Positions 34,408-46,999 are shown, counted from the first letter of the stretch. The stretch is 64,000 nt of DNA from Hygrophila difformis (GCA_030278955.1 JAOANR010000002.1:9661982-9725981); one strand, 5' to 3'. Made by a program: numbers and translations. Notes: generated by a model not told the origin, from the sequence alone.

Positions 34408-35055
34408 AAAAGAAACGAAAAATATTGAGAAATGGTTACGTAACGGGAAATAAAAGATTTAATGTTTTTAAGTATTTATTTATTTATGCCTTGCAAATCA
34501 TTTTACTATGTAAGTTGAATTATGATCACGTGGAAATCCTTATTTTAAATTATGCCATTTAGTTATTAGTGGATGATTAAATGTATTACCTACAAACATC
34601 TTTTTATTAAATTTAATTAAAGGCTTTGAAACCCCTAAATCATGCTAAGTGTTAGCTTACTCAGCGCGTTTTTGCTGACCCGAACCGTTTATCCCCTTTT
34701 TCTTACAGAGTATGAAGATTATGCATCGTCATATGCATACATGGGAACATATGGGGAAATCTCTATTTTAAATCCCTGCATTTAATTACGACTTGCATGA
34801 ACGGGACTGTTTAACCCGTGTTTTGGCCATGTCGGCCCTTATACTTTATTTCCGCTGCACAACTTATATTTCCGCTGCAACTTTGATGTATTATTTTTAA
34901 ATTATTTATGAATGGGCTGTTTGAATGTTTTAAATTCTGAAAAACCATAGCCTTGCATCTCTTTAGTGAGCTCGGAGAAACCGTGTCTTGCTAGGGAGGT
35001 GTGGCGGTGGCATCCCGGCCTGGGTTACCAAAACCGGGGTGTTACAATATATATA

Positions 35056-35090
35056 CTAGAAATCGTGCGTCGCGCGCTACGCTGCGCGCG
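35056..35090 (-). mobile_element. Helitron-like 3' terminus
   Basis: On minus: hairpin CGCGCGC-AGCGTA-GCGCGCG, 11 nt, then CTAG followed by T. This is the Helitron 3' signature (hairpin then CTRR-T). It lies 9 bp from LTR 3. The 5' end is not identified and no Rep-helicase is seen, so a non-autonomous copy is inferred. Confidence 0.65.
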
Positions 35091-37209
35091 GCCGTTTGTG
35101 TTAGATAATTGTGTTGCAAGGTAATTTGTGATGTGGAAGGTGTTAGGCTTGTGTATATGGTGTGTGTAATGTATGGAGGAAGTGACCATATGAATATGGC
35201 GAAGGAGCAGTGACCATTTGTGTTTCTTGTAGGCTGCTGATGTGGCTCTTGTAGGGTGTTGAAATGGGAAATGTGGACCGGACAGATCATCCCTGGTATC
35301 TGTATCCTCCGATTGTCTGAATGGACCTTGCAAAAGCATAACAGCATTGTTATAGAAGAGGATGATGCTTTTATGCAACACGAATAGACTTATAGTACTA
35401 TATAAAAACATTATGAAGCCATGTATGATTATGAAAGGGGTTTCAGCAAAGAATTTGATTGTTAAAAAGCTTAAAATTAGGTCATACTTCTACATAGTAA
35501 GAGGATGTAGTTTATAAATGTAACAGGAAGATGCTGTTAAAGTGGGTATAGTTGTTCCCATCTTGAAGCAACGTACGACCTGTTTTGTAGGCTTGCATTC
35601 TAGAAAACAAAGGAATGATGGTGTGATACAAGCAGACGAGCAAATTGGAAAGAACATTTGAAAATGTAAGGGTACACATGTACCATCACTGCATTGGCTA
35701 ACATGTCATCATGATGAGCAAACTATTATAAAAAAAATGAAGGTGGAACGCATTTGCAAAACACGTTTCTTCTCTTGTCCTCCTACTTTCCACACCTTTG
35801 CATCAACTGCAGCTTCATCTTCATTATCTTCAGCAGCAATCCGAGACTATGTGATCCTTGGAAGTATTTCTAAGACATCAACTGCTTGGAAATCCGGAAA
35901 ACTTTTTCTTGTGGACAGAACTCTGAATTGCCTCCCAAAGTTAATGGTACACATGGATTTTCCGAAGGTTTGATTACCTGCAAATATGATAATGATAATA
36001 GTTCTTTACTAAACAATATGATTTTACATTTGGATAGCAGCACAAACTCAACCCTTGCCATGTTGGACACATCAAGAATAGCGCAACAGGGATGTAGCAA
36101 GGAATAAGGAGGGCCAAATGCATTTGCAAAGGAACCAAATCCCATGAGGTTTTCAGTGCATAAAAGCAGGGAGCCTTCGAGTACAAAGAGCGAGCTTGAC
36201 AGCCACAAATTCTCTGGACAAATACGATGGCAAAATCAGCATCAATTTTGGGAAAAATACAAGACACAGGCCAACTATTGCTTAAAACATGACATTAAAT
36301 TAACTACTAAGTCATGACTAACAAATAGAAAATGGAGCAATTATAGTTCTTCAGTTTATGGCATATTTTGACGAGAAAAGAAGACTGCGCCAAGGAAAAT
36401 CCTTTTGTAAGGAAAAGATTTCACTTAATTCAATTTCACAAAAGCTCATTAAAACATTAAAATAAGCACTTGATAAAAGTACCTAGCTTATGCAAGTTAC
36501 CAGCTTCTTCAATTTCCAGATGTCGCTTTGGCAACCATAGCTGCCCCCAATGATTCTTTCAGGCTAAAAGAACATCAAAATAATGCAAACAGAGCATAAA
36601 TGTTCAGAAATCATCAAACTGCAAGAGCAAAAGTAATGAAAGGCCACTTTGTTGTCTAGCTGAATGACTGTGCTCTCCATGTTACACCTCTAACGGCATT
36701 GGAAGAAAAACTGAAGCAAGAGGATATGATAAAAAAACATAAATAGATGAACAAAAGGGAACTGAGTCATTCATCCCAAAATAAAAGAGATGAATGATAA
36801 AATATAACAATAGTCAATACCAGCAAATGAAAACAGGATTTCACAATCATGAATGATGTCAAGGCTAACCATTACTGGAAGGGCTAACCCAAAAATGAGA
36901 TGAACAAAAATATATTCGGCAGTCATTACGTCAATTGTTAATGGAAGGGCTAACCCAAAAAGTTTGTCCAATTTAACTCCATCTTATTCATCCAGGTAGT
37001 GTGGCCTTCTGCATTTGGTCTCCTTCCCAAATGAACTTGAGAACTTACTCGGGGCGTAGAACCAGAAATAAATATAGAATGACGTTGGCCAAAGTGTAAA
37101 TAAATTATCGTGGGAGGTTCGAATACCTTAAATTTTTGAAGATGTTTAATGGGTGGATAAGCGGGCTAGTGTGCAAAATGCCAAAATTTATTTATTTTTA
37201 AGGTGATTA
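35060..37209. other. likely Helitron interior with gene-like scraps, unrecognised
   Basis: No convincing gene. On minus, an AG acceptor near 35983 precedes an open stretch (VIKPSENPCVPLTLGGNSEF), and near 36540 a SLKESLGAAMVAKATSGN stretch looks exon-like. Neither was assigned. They could be captured exons. Confidence 0.3.
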
Positions 37210-37238
37210 CTAGTATAAGCCCCGCCCGAATGGACGGG
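37210..37238 (-). mobile_element. second Helitron-like 3' terminus
   Basis: On minus: imperfect hairpin CCCGTCCATTCGGGCGGG, then GCTTATACTAG and T. Same orientation as the terminus at 35056. Confidence 0.55.
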
Positions 37239-37425
37239 ATGTGATAACAAAAAATGAAATATTGAATAATAATAATATTACCCACTCGAACACCATAACA
37301 GCCAATGTGATAAGAAATGGGAAAAAACTGAAATTTAATCCTGGTGGGTTGAAAAATATAAAATAGCGAATTGTGTGGTTTGATATTGCTATCTATACAA
37401 TAATTATTGTCAAAGAAGATTAATA

Positions 37426-37674
37426 CTACCTCCGTCTCAGTACAATTGTTACGGATGGTTTTTTGGCATTATTCACTATTTAACTTTAATTCGAATTTTT
37501 ATCATAGCTATATAAGAAAAAATATAGTCAAGTGAGATCTTGTTAGATTCGTCTAATATTGTAGTTTTAGATAATTAACTTTTTATAACTTTTCGTTGTA
37601 CACAATTTAAGTTATTAACCGTTAAAAATGTGTATCGGCATACGTGCTGGGTGAGTCCGTAACAAAAATAGAAG
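37426..37674. mobile_element. Stowaway-like MITE, degenerate
   Basis: Left end CTACCTCCGTCTCAGTAC with TA at 37424-37425 and TA at 37675-37676. TTGTTACGGA recurs inverted near the right end. Interior TAGTCAAGTGAGATCTTGTT is shared with the 23.4-kb MITE. Confidence 0.7.
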
Positions 37675-37676
37675 TA

Positions 37677-38955
37677 TGTTTATACACATTGAAAAACTTC
37701 CTTGTACATAACATTGATTGTAGACATAGAATTGACATGTCATCTTCATAAATCAGAATTTTAATTGGATTGTGAGTTTGTATTGTATTTTCGAGAACTT
37801 TTATTGGATTGTGAATTTGTATTAATTATATTTCCGGATACAGGGACATGTTACACTAAATATATAATGTACTTTGAAAATTATGAAGTATACATGTTAT
37901 CATATCGAAATAAGAATATTCTTATTTCAATGTTGGAGGTCGTTGCCGCTGGAATGCTAGAGGAAGAGATCATATTTCTTCTTCTAAGTTGTGTGCTGCA
38001 TTTATAAGTGCATAATATTTTGGGTGCATTGGGCTGACAATGAGGTTTTTTAGAGAGAACATTCCATTAGATAGATTACATATTTTTTAAAGTTATTGTT
38101 CTCATTAAGGCTCAATAGTGTTTATAAAAGGAAATTTTGAGGTACTATTCATAAGATCAATAGGTTGAATATAATATAGATATTTGAAACGTTTCCTAAG
38201 TAATTGTTCATAAATGGCTTTATCATCTGCAACCAACAGAATAGAAGAAGCATATATCAATAACACATACAATGATACAAACGAATAATGTGTAATTTTA
38301 AACTTTTATAAAATGATATGTTCGTAATATACGTTAACAGGCAAGATAATAGTAAACCAGAGTGAGAAATCCTCTAATTAATCAGCTTTCAAGTTCATTC
38401 AGATTTCTTTTGTGAACTAATAATAAGTTATTAGGATTACAACAACTATCATCATATCTGTTATTATTAAATGGATTCAATCGTAAATGGTTCGGAATAA
38501 CAAATCCCATATTTGCTGCAATGTTTTCTTACATTTGGGTTCTAAATGGATGAAACGAACAGATCAAGAGAATTTTATTTAGATCCACGCTTTGGTTGGA
38601 ATGGTATGAATCTAAGCCATAATAGGATGAAAGTTTAATGCCAGAGAGACAACAAAAAGTCAATGTTCAATTGCTTCTATGTTTTTTTAGCTAGAAACCA
38701 AAAGGAAAACTGTTTGGCACAATTAAAGACCTTAATTTCATCCCCATATTTATCTTTCAAAGAAATTCAAATATTCAGGAAAGCGAGAATATCTGGTGAA
38801 CCTTATATAGTTTGTAAATTGCGTTCACTTCATAAAGAAAGTTAAAGCCAATAAACAAAGAAGAGAGAGCAAAAAAGAGTGAAAGTTCTTATAATAGTGA
38901 TTAGAGATCAAATAACGAATAAGAATGCATCAAGTTAATAATAATGTACCTTATT
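37677..38955. other. AT-rich spacer
   Basis: No gene, terminal repeat or RNA gene recognised. Confidence 0.5.
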
Positions 38956-39524
38956 GGCAGAGGCATAAAGTTCTAACTCACCAGCAAAATCGAGTAGATA
39001 GTACTTGACCTGGAATATAGTAATCTCATGAGGAATTATGAAACGACGTGGACAGAATAGCAAAGTATCTTAGCTAACCTTCTTTGAATGGCCACTGAGA
39101 GTAGACAGTACCTGACTTGAAGGTCTATTGAAAGCTACAGCATTTGCATCAACTCAACCGGCGGCAATGATGTCCTAAAAGATGCACAAACAAAATAGTA
39201 ACTGATAATAGATAGTATAAAACCACATTTAAATAATCCATACAAAAATTAACCAGACAGAATCCCTAACTCCAATTAAAATATAAAAGTATTGAATAAA
39301 GGTGGCAGCTCCAATTAAAATATAAAAGTATTGAATAAAGCTAGTTATACATGAGCCAGAATCGCAATGGAATTGTGGATTTTCAAGGTCTAAGCGAGAA
39401 TTCCGGAAGACACATGATTCCAGACTCCTATTTTCTTACTTGAAAAATAAAATAATCCTACAGACACGGAATTCCAAATTCCAAATTTCAATTCCAAAAT
39501 CTTTTTCAGCTGACCTAATAAACT
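38956..39524 (-). repeat. 569-bp tandem unit, copy 1
   Basis: Begins GGCAGAGGCATAAAGTTC and ends at the next GGCAGAGG. Contains two decayed PRP19-like exons and an internal 34-bp duplication (AATTAAAATATAAAAGTATT). Confidence 0.93.
38957..39174 (-). pseudogene. PRP19-like WD40 exon pair, copy 1
   Basis: PRP19 is the U-box/WD40 core of the spliceosomal NineTeen complex (plant MAC3). One exon (39079-39174, with TTTTAG acceptor and GTTAGC donor) reads DIIAAG-stop-VDANAVAF, then NRPSSQVLSTLSGHSKK. This resembles recalled plant PRP19 (DTNAVLFDRPSGQ, LSTLSGHSKKV) but has a TGA where Gly is expected. After a short intron, VKYYLLDFAGELELYASA (from 39009 down) resembles the next piece, VKFVAQ-GELFLTASAD. 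Identification is from memory. Confidence 0.55.
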
Positions 39525-40095
39525 GGCAGAGGCATAAAGTTCTAACTCACCAGCAAAATCGAGTAGATAGTACTTGACCTGGAATATAGTAATCTCATGA
39601 GGAATTATGAAACGACGTGGACAGAATAGCAAAGTATCTTAGCTAACCTTCTTTGAATGGCCACTGAGAGTAGACAGTACCTGACTTGAAGGTCTATTGA
39701 AAGCTACAGCATTTGCATCAACTCAACCGGCAGCAATGATGTCCTAAAAGATGCACAAACAAAATAGTAACTGATAATAGATAGTATAAAACCACATTTA
39801 AATAATCCATACAAAAATTAACCAGACAGAATCCCTAACTCCAATTAAAATATAAAAGTATTGAATAAAGGTGGCAGCTCCAATTAAAATATAAAAGTAT
39901 TGAACAAAGCTAGTTATACATGAGCCAGAATCGCAATGGAATTGTGGATTTTCAAGGTCTAAGCGAGAATTCCGGAAGACACATGATTCCAGACTCCTAT
40001 TTTCTTACTTGAAAAATAAAATAATCCTACAGACACGGAATTCCAAATTCCAAATTTCAATTCCAAAATCTTTTTCAGCTGACCTAATAAACTGG
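39525..40095 (-). repeat. 569-bp tandem unit, copy 2, with PRP19-like exon pair
   Basis: Near-identical to copy 1 (a few substitutions). Its last TGG is the target duplicated by the CACTA insertion. Confidence 0.93.
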
Positions 40096-42522
40096 CACTA
40101 TAAGAAAAGTAATGTTTTCCAAGGACTTAAACCGAGGACCGAGAAAATCATCCTTAATTTCCGAGGACAATTAGGAGGACTAGTACACGCTCAAATTAGC
40201 GTGGACAATTGGGACATAAAGTCCAAGGTATAAGGATGGCGAGGCCAAGGAACAATACCATGTATTTCACCGTGTTTTAGTCCTCGGTAACAACAAACCC
40301 GGTTTGCATCTGAACCGGTTTTAAAGGTTCGAGTTCACGGAGGATTAAGCTGTGTGCTAGTCCACGGGAAGGCAGTTGCCTGTCTGAGTTGCCTGACACT
40401 GCTCTCTAGCAGACAGTTATTTGGACAAGTTGGTTAATTTCTGATCACTGGTAATGGATTTTGAGGTAAGTAAAAGGTGCTGCTGAATTGCTCCTGCAGT
40501 TTCAAAGAGACTTTTATTCCATGAGTATGGCTTTGTTCCCACTATTTGGTTGATTATTTAATCGCAAACTGGAAGACACTAAAGAGCATATTATGTAAAG
40601 GATCATATTTCTGTGTGGTTTGTTCCTTGATTTGACCTTCAAATTTAATTCACTTTATTGAGTTTATTCCCCCAAGATGCGCATAATGAAAGCACAATTT
40701 GATTAATAGAGACTAGCTATTGCGAGATTTTTAATGTTTTTCTGCTGCATGAGAATTTATAAATTAAACTCTGAGCTCATCTCACCATTGAAACTTGGTT
40801 CTTTTTCTGGCAGCTACTGGTTTCGTTTCTTGCTTTATGCCTTCCCTACCTTAAAAAATAAAAAGGAATTAATTAAATTTTTAGTGCTTAGTTTATTGGA
40901 TTTTTCTGTATTTCCCTTGATTTTCTAATAACCGACTTCATTTTATCAGGCAGTGCTTTGTTTGCCTGTGCCCATTGAGCATTCAAAGGAAGTCAATGAT
41001 TGTAAGCATCTGATAAAGACTCTAGTTATGGATAAAAATCTAATTCCTTCTTTCATTTAATTCATATGAAGTTTATGACACATCATAGGAATTAAGTTTT
41101 AATTGGGTTACTCAAAGGTATTTGATCCTTATTTAATAATTGTGATACCTTACAGGAATGAAAACGATTATCTGGAGTATCACTCATGCACATGTGCCAA
41201 GATCACAGGTTTTGTTTTCCATTGAATGTCAAATATGGGATCAGGGTTTATCCTTAATTATCTTTTTTATATAGGTTTCACCATCTACGCATGGGGCTAA
41301 TAAGGCAGGTATCTATGGAATTTATATAAATGCAACATTTCATACTAACATTCTAGGATAAGTTCTCAAATTTATATACTAAAGCTCTTTTGACACCTTA
41401 TAATTCCTATCTAAAATCCTACTTAATTAATAAATTATGTTACAGGTTAGCAGAACATGAAAATCCTTTTCCCATCTATCTATTATGTGTGATCTGGAGC
41501 ATTCATTCCATATTTGATATATTTTTACCAACAATTGTGCAGAATGTCAGATAAGAATCCCAAGGGACGGGATATGTTACTGTGGTAGTGGCGGGCTATG
41601 TCACAGAGTAGGAGATAGTCGGAGCAGGGCGGGTCTTCTACTTCATTTGTTCCAGGTACGTTAAAAACTTAGTAAATTAATCTGTGAATGATGTAGAATG
41701 GTTGTATACATAAGTTAGTTGTGTGTTTCATATGCAATACAGAATCTGTTGAATTGGGGGAGGCAACACAGCCTGGTGAGCTCACTGATCCCGATAGTAA
41801 ACAGGCCCCGATGGTGATGCTGCTAATACGATGACTTAGACATGCATGTTTACTGACATTTGGTTGATTATTGTATGGGACAGATATGATACTCATTTAT
41901 GTGTTCGTTTGTTGGTTTTTTTTATCACTCGTGTTGGACTTAGATGGATTTTGTTCATTTTGAAACTATTTGTTATGTGATTTTATGTTGATTGTTGGAT
42001 ATTGTTATGAATATTTTGGATATTGCACAAGTTGTGGGTAGAAATGCATGTTGGTTATTTTATGTGATTGTTCAAATTTATTTGTTGGATAGCATTTGTT
42101 TTTTGAAATAGCAGGTGTGGCATTAGAGGAGCTGAAACAGAGAAGAAAATGTGGATTTTTGTTTCCGAGGACATTTCCTTGTACTAGTCCACGGAAAAAA
42201 AGGTGGTCAGATCGGATTTTAACCCGGTTTTGGCTAGTACTTTACCAAGGACATGTCCACGGAAAAAATGAGGACGACTATTACCGAGGACAAATACTCC
42301 CAAAATTGAGTTGTGTGAACCGGTTATAAACCGGGACAAAACCGTGTATGGGTCCTCGGAAATGTACACGGAAACATTAGTCCTCGGTGTAGTCCACGGG
42401 CATATTGTGCGACGGGATCTTGGGAGTGGACAAAAGGAGGAGGACTACTCCTCGGAAACTTCAGGTTGCCATGTACTACTCCACGGTAAACTTCCTCGGT
42501 AATTTTTTATTTTCTTGTAGTG
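40096..42522. mobile_element. non-autonomous CACTA (En/Spm) transposon, 2.43 kb
   Basis: Ends CACTATAAGAAAA and, inverted, CACTACAAGAAAA. Perfect 3-bp duplication TGG at 40093-40095 and 42523-42525. Subterminal regions (40110-40400 and 42165-42500) are full of CCGAGGAC, GTCCTCGG and GTCCACGG words in both orientations, as expected of CACTA transposase binding regions. No long transposase frame is present. Confidence 0.92.
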
Positions 42523-43092
42523 TGGCAGAGGCATAAAGTTCTAACTCACCAGCAAAATCGAGTAGATAGTACTTGACCTGGAATATAGTAATCTCATGAG
42601 GAATTATGAAACGGCGTGGACAGAATAGCAAAGTATCTTAGCTAACCTTCTTTGAATGGCCACTGAGAGTAGACAGTACCTGACTTGAAGGTCTATTGAA
42701 AGCTACAGCATTTGCATCAACTCAACCGGCGGCAATGATGTCCTAAAAGATGCACAAACAAAATAGTAACTGATAATAGATAGTATAAAACCACATTTAA
42801 ATAATCCATACAAAAATTAACCAGACAGAATCCCTAACTCCAATTAAAATATAAAAGTATTGAATAAAGGTGGCAGCTCCAATTAAAATATAAAAGTATC
42901 GAACAAAGCTAGTTATACATGAGCCAGAATCGCAATGGAATTGTGGATTTTCAAGGTCTAAGCGAGAATTCCGGAAGACACATGATTCCAGACTCCTATT
43001 TTCTTACTTGAAAAATAAAATAATCCTACAGACACGGAATTCCAAATTCCGAATTTCAATTCCAAAATCTTTTTCAGCTGACCTAATAAACT
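42523..43092 (-). repeat. 569-bp tandem unit, copy 3, with PRP19-like exon pair
   Basis: Resumes exactly where copy 2 was interrupted; same exon pair and same TGA. Confidence 0.93.
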
Positions 43093-43663
43093 GGCAGAGG
43101 CATAAAGTTCTAACTCACCAGCAAAATCGAGTAGATAGTACTTGACCTGGAATATAGTAATCTCATGAGGAATTATGAAACGACGTGGACAGAATAGCAA
43201 AGTATCTTAGCTAACCTTCTTTGAATGGCCACTGAGAGTCGACAGTACCTGACTTGAAGGTCTATTGAAAGCTACAACATTTGCATCAACTCAACCGGCG
43301 GCAATGATGTCCTAAAAGATGCACAAACAAAATAGTAACTGATAATAGATAGTATAAAACCACATTTAAATAATCCATACAAAAATTAACCAGACAGAAT
43401 CCCTAACTCCAATTAAAATATAAAAGTATTGAATAAAGGTGGCAGCTCCAATTAAAATATAAAAGTATTGAATAAAGCTAGTTATACATGAGCCAGAATC
43501 GCAATGGAATTGTGGATTTTCAAGGTCTAAGCGAGAATTCCGGAAGACACATGATTCCAGACTCCTATTTTCTTACTTGAAAAATAAAATAATCCTACAG
43601 AAACGGAATTCCAAATTCCAAATTTCAATTCCAAAATCTTTTTCAGCTGACCTAATAAACTGG
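43093..43663 (-). repeat. 569-bp tandem unit, copy 4, with PRP19-like exon pair
   Basis: Last copy; then the sequence leaves the repeat at AAACTGGGAATTTA. Confidence 0.93.
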
Positions 43664-45922
43664 GAATTTATATTGTAGCACAAATCAGATACCAAGGATG
43701 TAAGCAAGCCGAACTAGAACGTACTTGGCCATTTTTTAATGCAAAAAATGAATAGAAAACAGAAGCTTACATCAGTCAAGTGAAAGGGGAAAATGGTTAA
43801 TATAAACCTTCAAACTAAGAACAGATAATATTTAAAAAAAATGCAAAACTTCGACAAAGCAAGGTTGCCTCTCCAGCTCATGTTAAAATCTCCCATATAC
43901 TTATCATCAAAACATAACAGATAAAATACCACAAACAGAGAAATCGGGAAAGCAAAAAAAAAAGAAAAAAAGAAAACAGATACGAAAATGGGAAAATAAA
44001 ACCCCCATCTCTAAGTTTGGATCAGCCGCCATTAGGCTCATTTTGGAAAAACAACGCATTACATTGTCAAGAACGAACACCTGATGGAACAAAAATGATC
44101 AAATCCACATACGCACACAATAAAGCATTCAAAAGAAAAGCACAAGCAGATCTCTCGACAAGATATGTGCGCGTAAATTGGAATAAAACAAAAAGCATGG
44201 AAAGAGAGAAAATCAATATAAATCAACCTGTTTGTTCGATTCCTGAGACGAATTCGAATGCAATAATGTATGGAAGGTTAGTGCATGGCGACCCTCGAGA
44301 CGTTGAACATACGGGTACTTAGTATTCTATTAGAGATATGGTGAAACTCTGCATAGAATTGATACACAAATGAGCGACGGGTCATTTTCATTTTTATAAA
44401 TAGGAAGCATCAGTTTGGTGCAACGAAACTCGAAGTGCGCCCACCATCATCTACAAACAAATGGAAAGCAAAACAGAACTATTTCGTTTTGAAGAACCAT
44501 GGTTCACGTAAATGACTGTATTTATTTTCAGGGAATGACATCCAATAAAGCATTCGATAAACTTAATGCAGATTGGGCATCACAAAATGAAACTGAAACA
44601 CAACGATTTTTTCTGTGGGAAGCGAATCCCACAGTTTAAACAAGCAATAAAACGAATAATGAGGGTGCAGGTTTAGGGTTTTAGGGTCCACGGGATTCAG
44701 AATTCAAGTTAGCGTTGCCGGTTATCAAATATAATAATAATATAATAATTAAATCATTAATATAATTACTTAATGGCCACATAAATAATTCTACAGCTTG
44801 AAATGGCAAATTATAACAGGCCTCTAGTGGAATTAAATTTTTTTTGTTTATTGTTTTGCATGCACCAAAAAATAATTTGTATGTATTAATTATGTAGCCA
44901 AAAAAAAAAAAGGGCTTCCAATAAGATATCACTAGGTACCGCATCAATATAAAACACTAATAATTCTCTGCAACGGGCCTAGATGGAACGAGCCTCAGTA
45001 GAAATGTCAGCAAGGACCAGAGACAAACTAATAAGGAGATCCTTACAGTGAATGCATGTCCAGGGAAGCATTGGACAGTCGAGGCATTAGGAATGAACAC
45101 ATCAAACCTGGCAGAAATGTCAGGAGATCCTCTGGTTCTGTACTGAAACATCGACCACAAACTGCTTCTGATGACTGCATTAACCGTGGAACAATGGAAA
45201 CTCAGGTTAGAAATGGAAAAGCCAAAAATAACACTATGACTTACTTTCTCCGAGTTACAAGCATATTCACCACTCCCCAAGTTGCTAAAATGCACCTTAG
45301 CTTATGCGTGGATATATGGATTTGAATTTCGAAGAGGATGTAAGAAAAGAATTTAAAATAAATTATTTTAGGTGTAATTTGAAATCCGACTGAAATAGGA
45401 AATTAGGGAAGGGGATTTTAAAATCATTCATAATCCTTATACTACTAATGCAAACAAGTAGGAAGATTTGCTCTTGCAGATTTTAAATGCCTCCCAAATC
45501 CATGAATCCAAACATAACACTTATATGTAGGTAAAAGCGAGGTTAACGATATTACTGGTGCTCAAAGGGGCAGAATATTAAATTCAAATCACTTACATTG
45601 GCCGGAGGAACATGTGTTCCAGCAGAAAGAATTTACATATTCATTTCCGAACACTCAGATGGAATTCATTGTAAATAGATTTTCTGATCAGAAGAAGCAG
45701 TATCTTCCACTTTAACGATACATATGTAGCGGGCTTTGCATAGAGGACATGTTGAAGGTGTGTTTATTGAAGCCTAGACAGATGAAACTCAGTGACTAAT
45801 ACATGGTATACAAAAAATTGCAAGATGACAAACTCAAATTCTTTTACATTGTCGATCAAAGATGATAGGAAGAAGAGGCCAACAAGATGACCCATTTGAT
45901 TCAAGTCATTTTCCAAAATTAT

Positions 45923-46017
45923 TCAATTTTGGACGTAGTTGATTCTAAGAATTCCAAGATCCACCACTTCCTCGGTTGATTCAACCTCTGCATCTAGATC
46001 CGGCTCACTTCTTGCAA
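45923..46017 (-). pseudogene. possible TRAP-alpha exon fragment
   Basis: After a TAG acceptor the frame reads VARSEPDLDAEVESTEEVVD, then LGILRINYVQ and a stop. This resembles the start of plant translocon-associated protein alpha after its signal peptide (VAR, acidic stretch, DLGIVGDDVQ). The rest of the domain was not found. Weak, from memory only. Confidence 0.25.
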
Positions 46018-46158
46018 CTACCATGAAATTATTCAACAAAAGGTACCACTTATTATATGCAAAAGGTGATAAAAAAAATAAAAAATTAACTACCAGAAAC
46101 AATGCAATAAACAAAATTCAAACCGACAAACACAAATTTGGAAGAAAAAGCAAAAGAA

Positions 46159-46181
46159 GGGGGGGGGGGGGGGGGGGGGGG
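46159..46181. repeat. poly(G) run, 23 bases
   Basis: Uninterrupted G homopolymer; its length may be unreliable in an assembly. Confidence 0.9.
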
Positions 46182-46310
46182 ACACACCATTCCCGTTTCA
46201 AAAGTATAGCCTGGATCCACAATTTCGAATTACAATAATAATGTTTCAAGAGGCAACACTTATATGCAAAAGGTAATTAAAAATTAACACCTGCTTTTTC
46301 CGTGAAAAAA

Positions 46311-46419
46311 GGTATATCTGCAACTTTTTGAGGGCTGACGGGCTGGAGTAACCCCAAACGGCACAACAGCCCTCGATGAGGTCAATGGGCATTGCGCTGA
46401 GTCGTCTGGGTCGATTCAT
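46311..46419 (-). other. short unrecognised open segment
   Basis: From an ATG: MNRPRRLSAMPIDLIEG, then CCAVWGYSSPSALKKLQIY. GC and composition are coding-like against AT-rich flanks, but there is no family match and no clear donor. Could be a captured exon. Confidence 0.2.
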
Positions 46420-46710
46420 TTGAAATCAATGCAACGAGAATTAGCCAGGCAATTCCACAAACACACGGCATGCATAAGCCTAGACAATTCATAGTAATCT
46501 CAAGAATGCAACTAATATTAGTGCCATAGCCAGCAAACTCAAAAATCTAACTGAAGGCACGTATTTCAGACACCGCCGCAGATTTTACCATAGCCTCTAA
46601 CTGAAGCCAGTAAACTCTAATAGGCTCTAACTATTAAATAAAAAGAACCTTTCCTACCTGAAGGGCTGTGTATTGAAGAACCCACCCATTCAGATAGTGA
46701 TTTTAGTTGA

Positions 46711-46973
46711 CGGCCGTTCAGTGAATGAATAAATTTATTAGTGAATGAGTTTTGCTACCTGAGAAAAATTTATTCATTCACTGAACGGCCGTGTATTGAA
46801 TAAATTTTAATACACGGAAATGGGTTCTTCAGTGAATGAGTTTTGCTACCTGAAAAATTTATTTGAGCCTATTAAAAATTTATTCATTCACTACCTTTCA
46901 CTTATTCAGACAGTATTCATTTCCGAATAGGTGGGTTCTTCAATACACGGCCGTTCAGTGAATGAATAAATTT
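46711..46973. repeat. inverted and direct repeats of a 26-nt block
   Basis: CGGCCGTTCAGTGAATGAAT followed by AAATTT occurs at 46711-46736, inverted at 46766-46791, and direct again at 46948-46973. The second and third copies share about 36 nt as an inverted pair. Confidence 0.9.
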
Positions 46974-46999
46974 TAATTGAACTACCTGAAGCCTCTAAC

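Larger units (their letters stand above)
32497..35046 (+). repeat. LTR 3, about 2.55 kb
   Basis: TGTAATACCCGAG ... GGGGTGTTACA. It has four of the 190-bp units seen in LTR 2 (near 33351, 33543, 33737 and 33922), a CTACTGTAGCAC cluster and four tandem 73-bp units. Confidence 0.88.

Noticed and set aside
45010..45295. KFDV-type polyphenol oxidase tail from SARFDVFIPNAST
   Set aside because: Only four or five residues match and the following sequence does not fit the domain.
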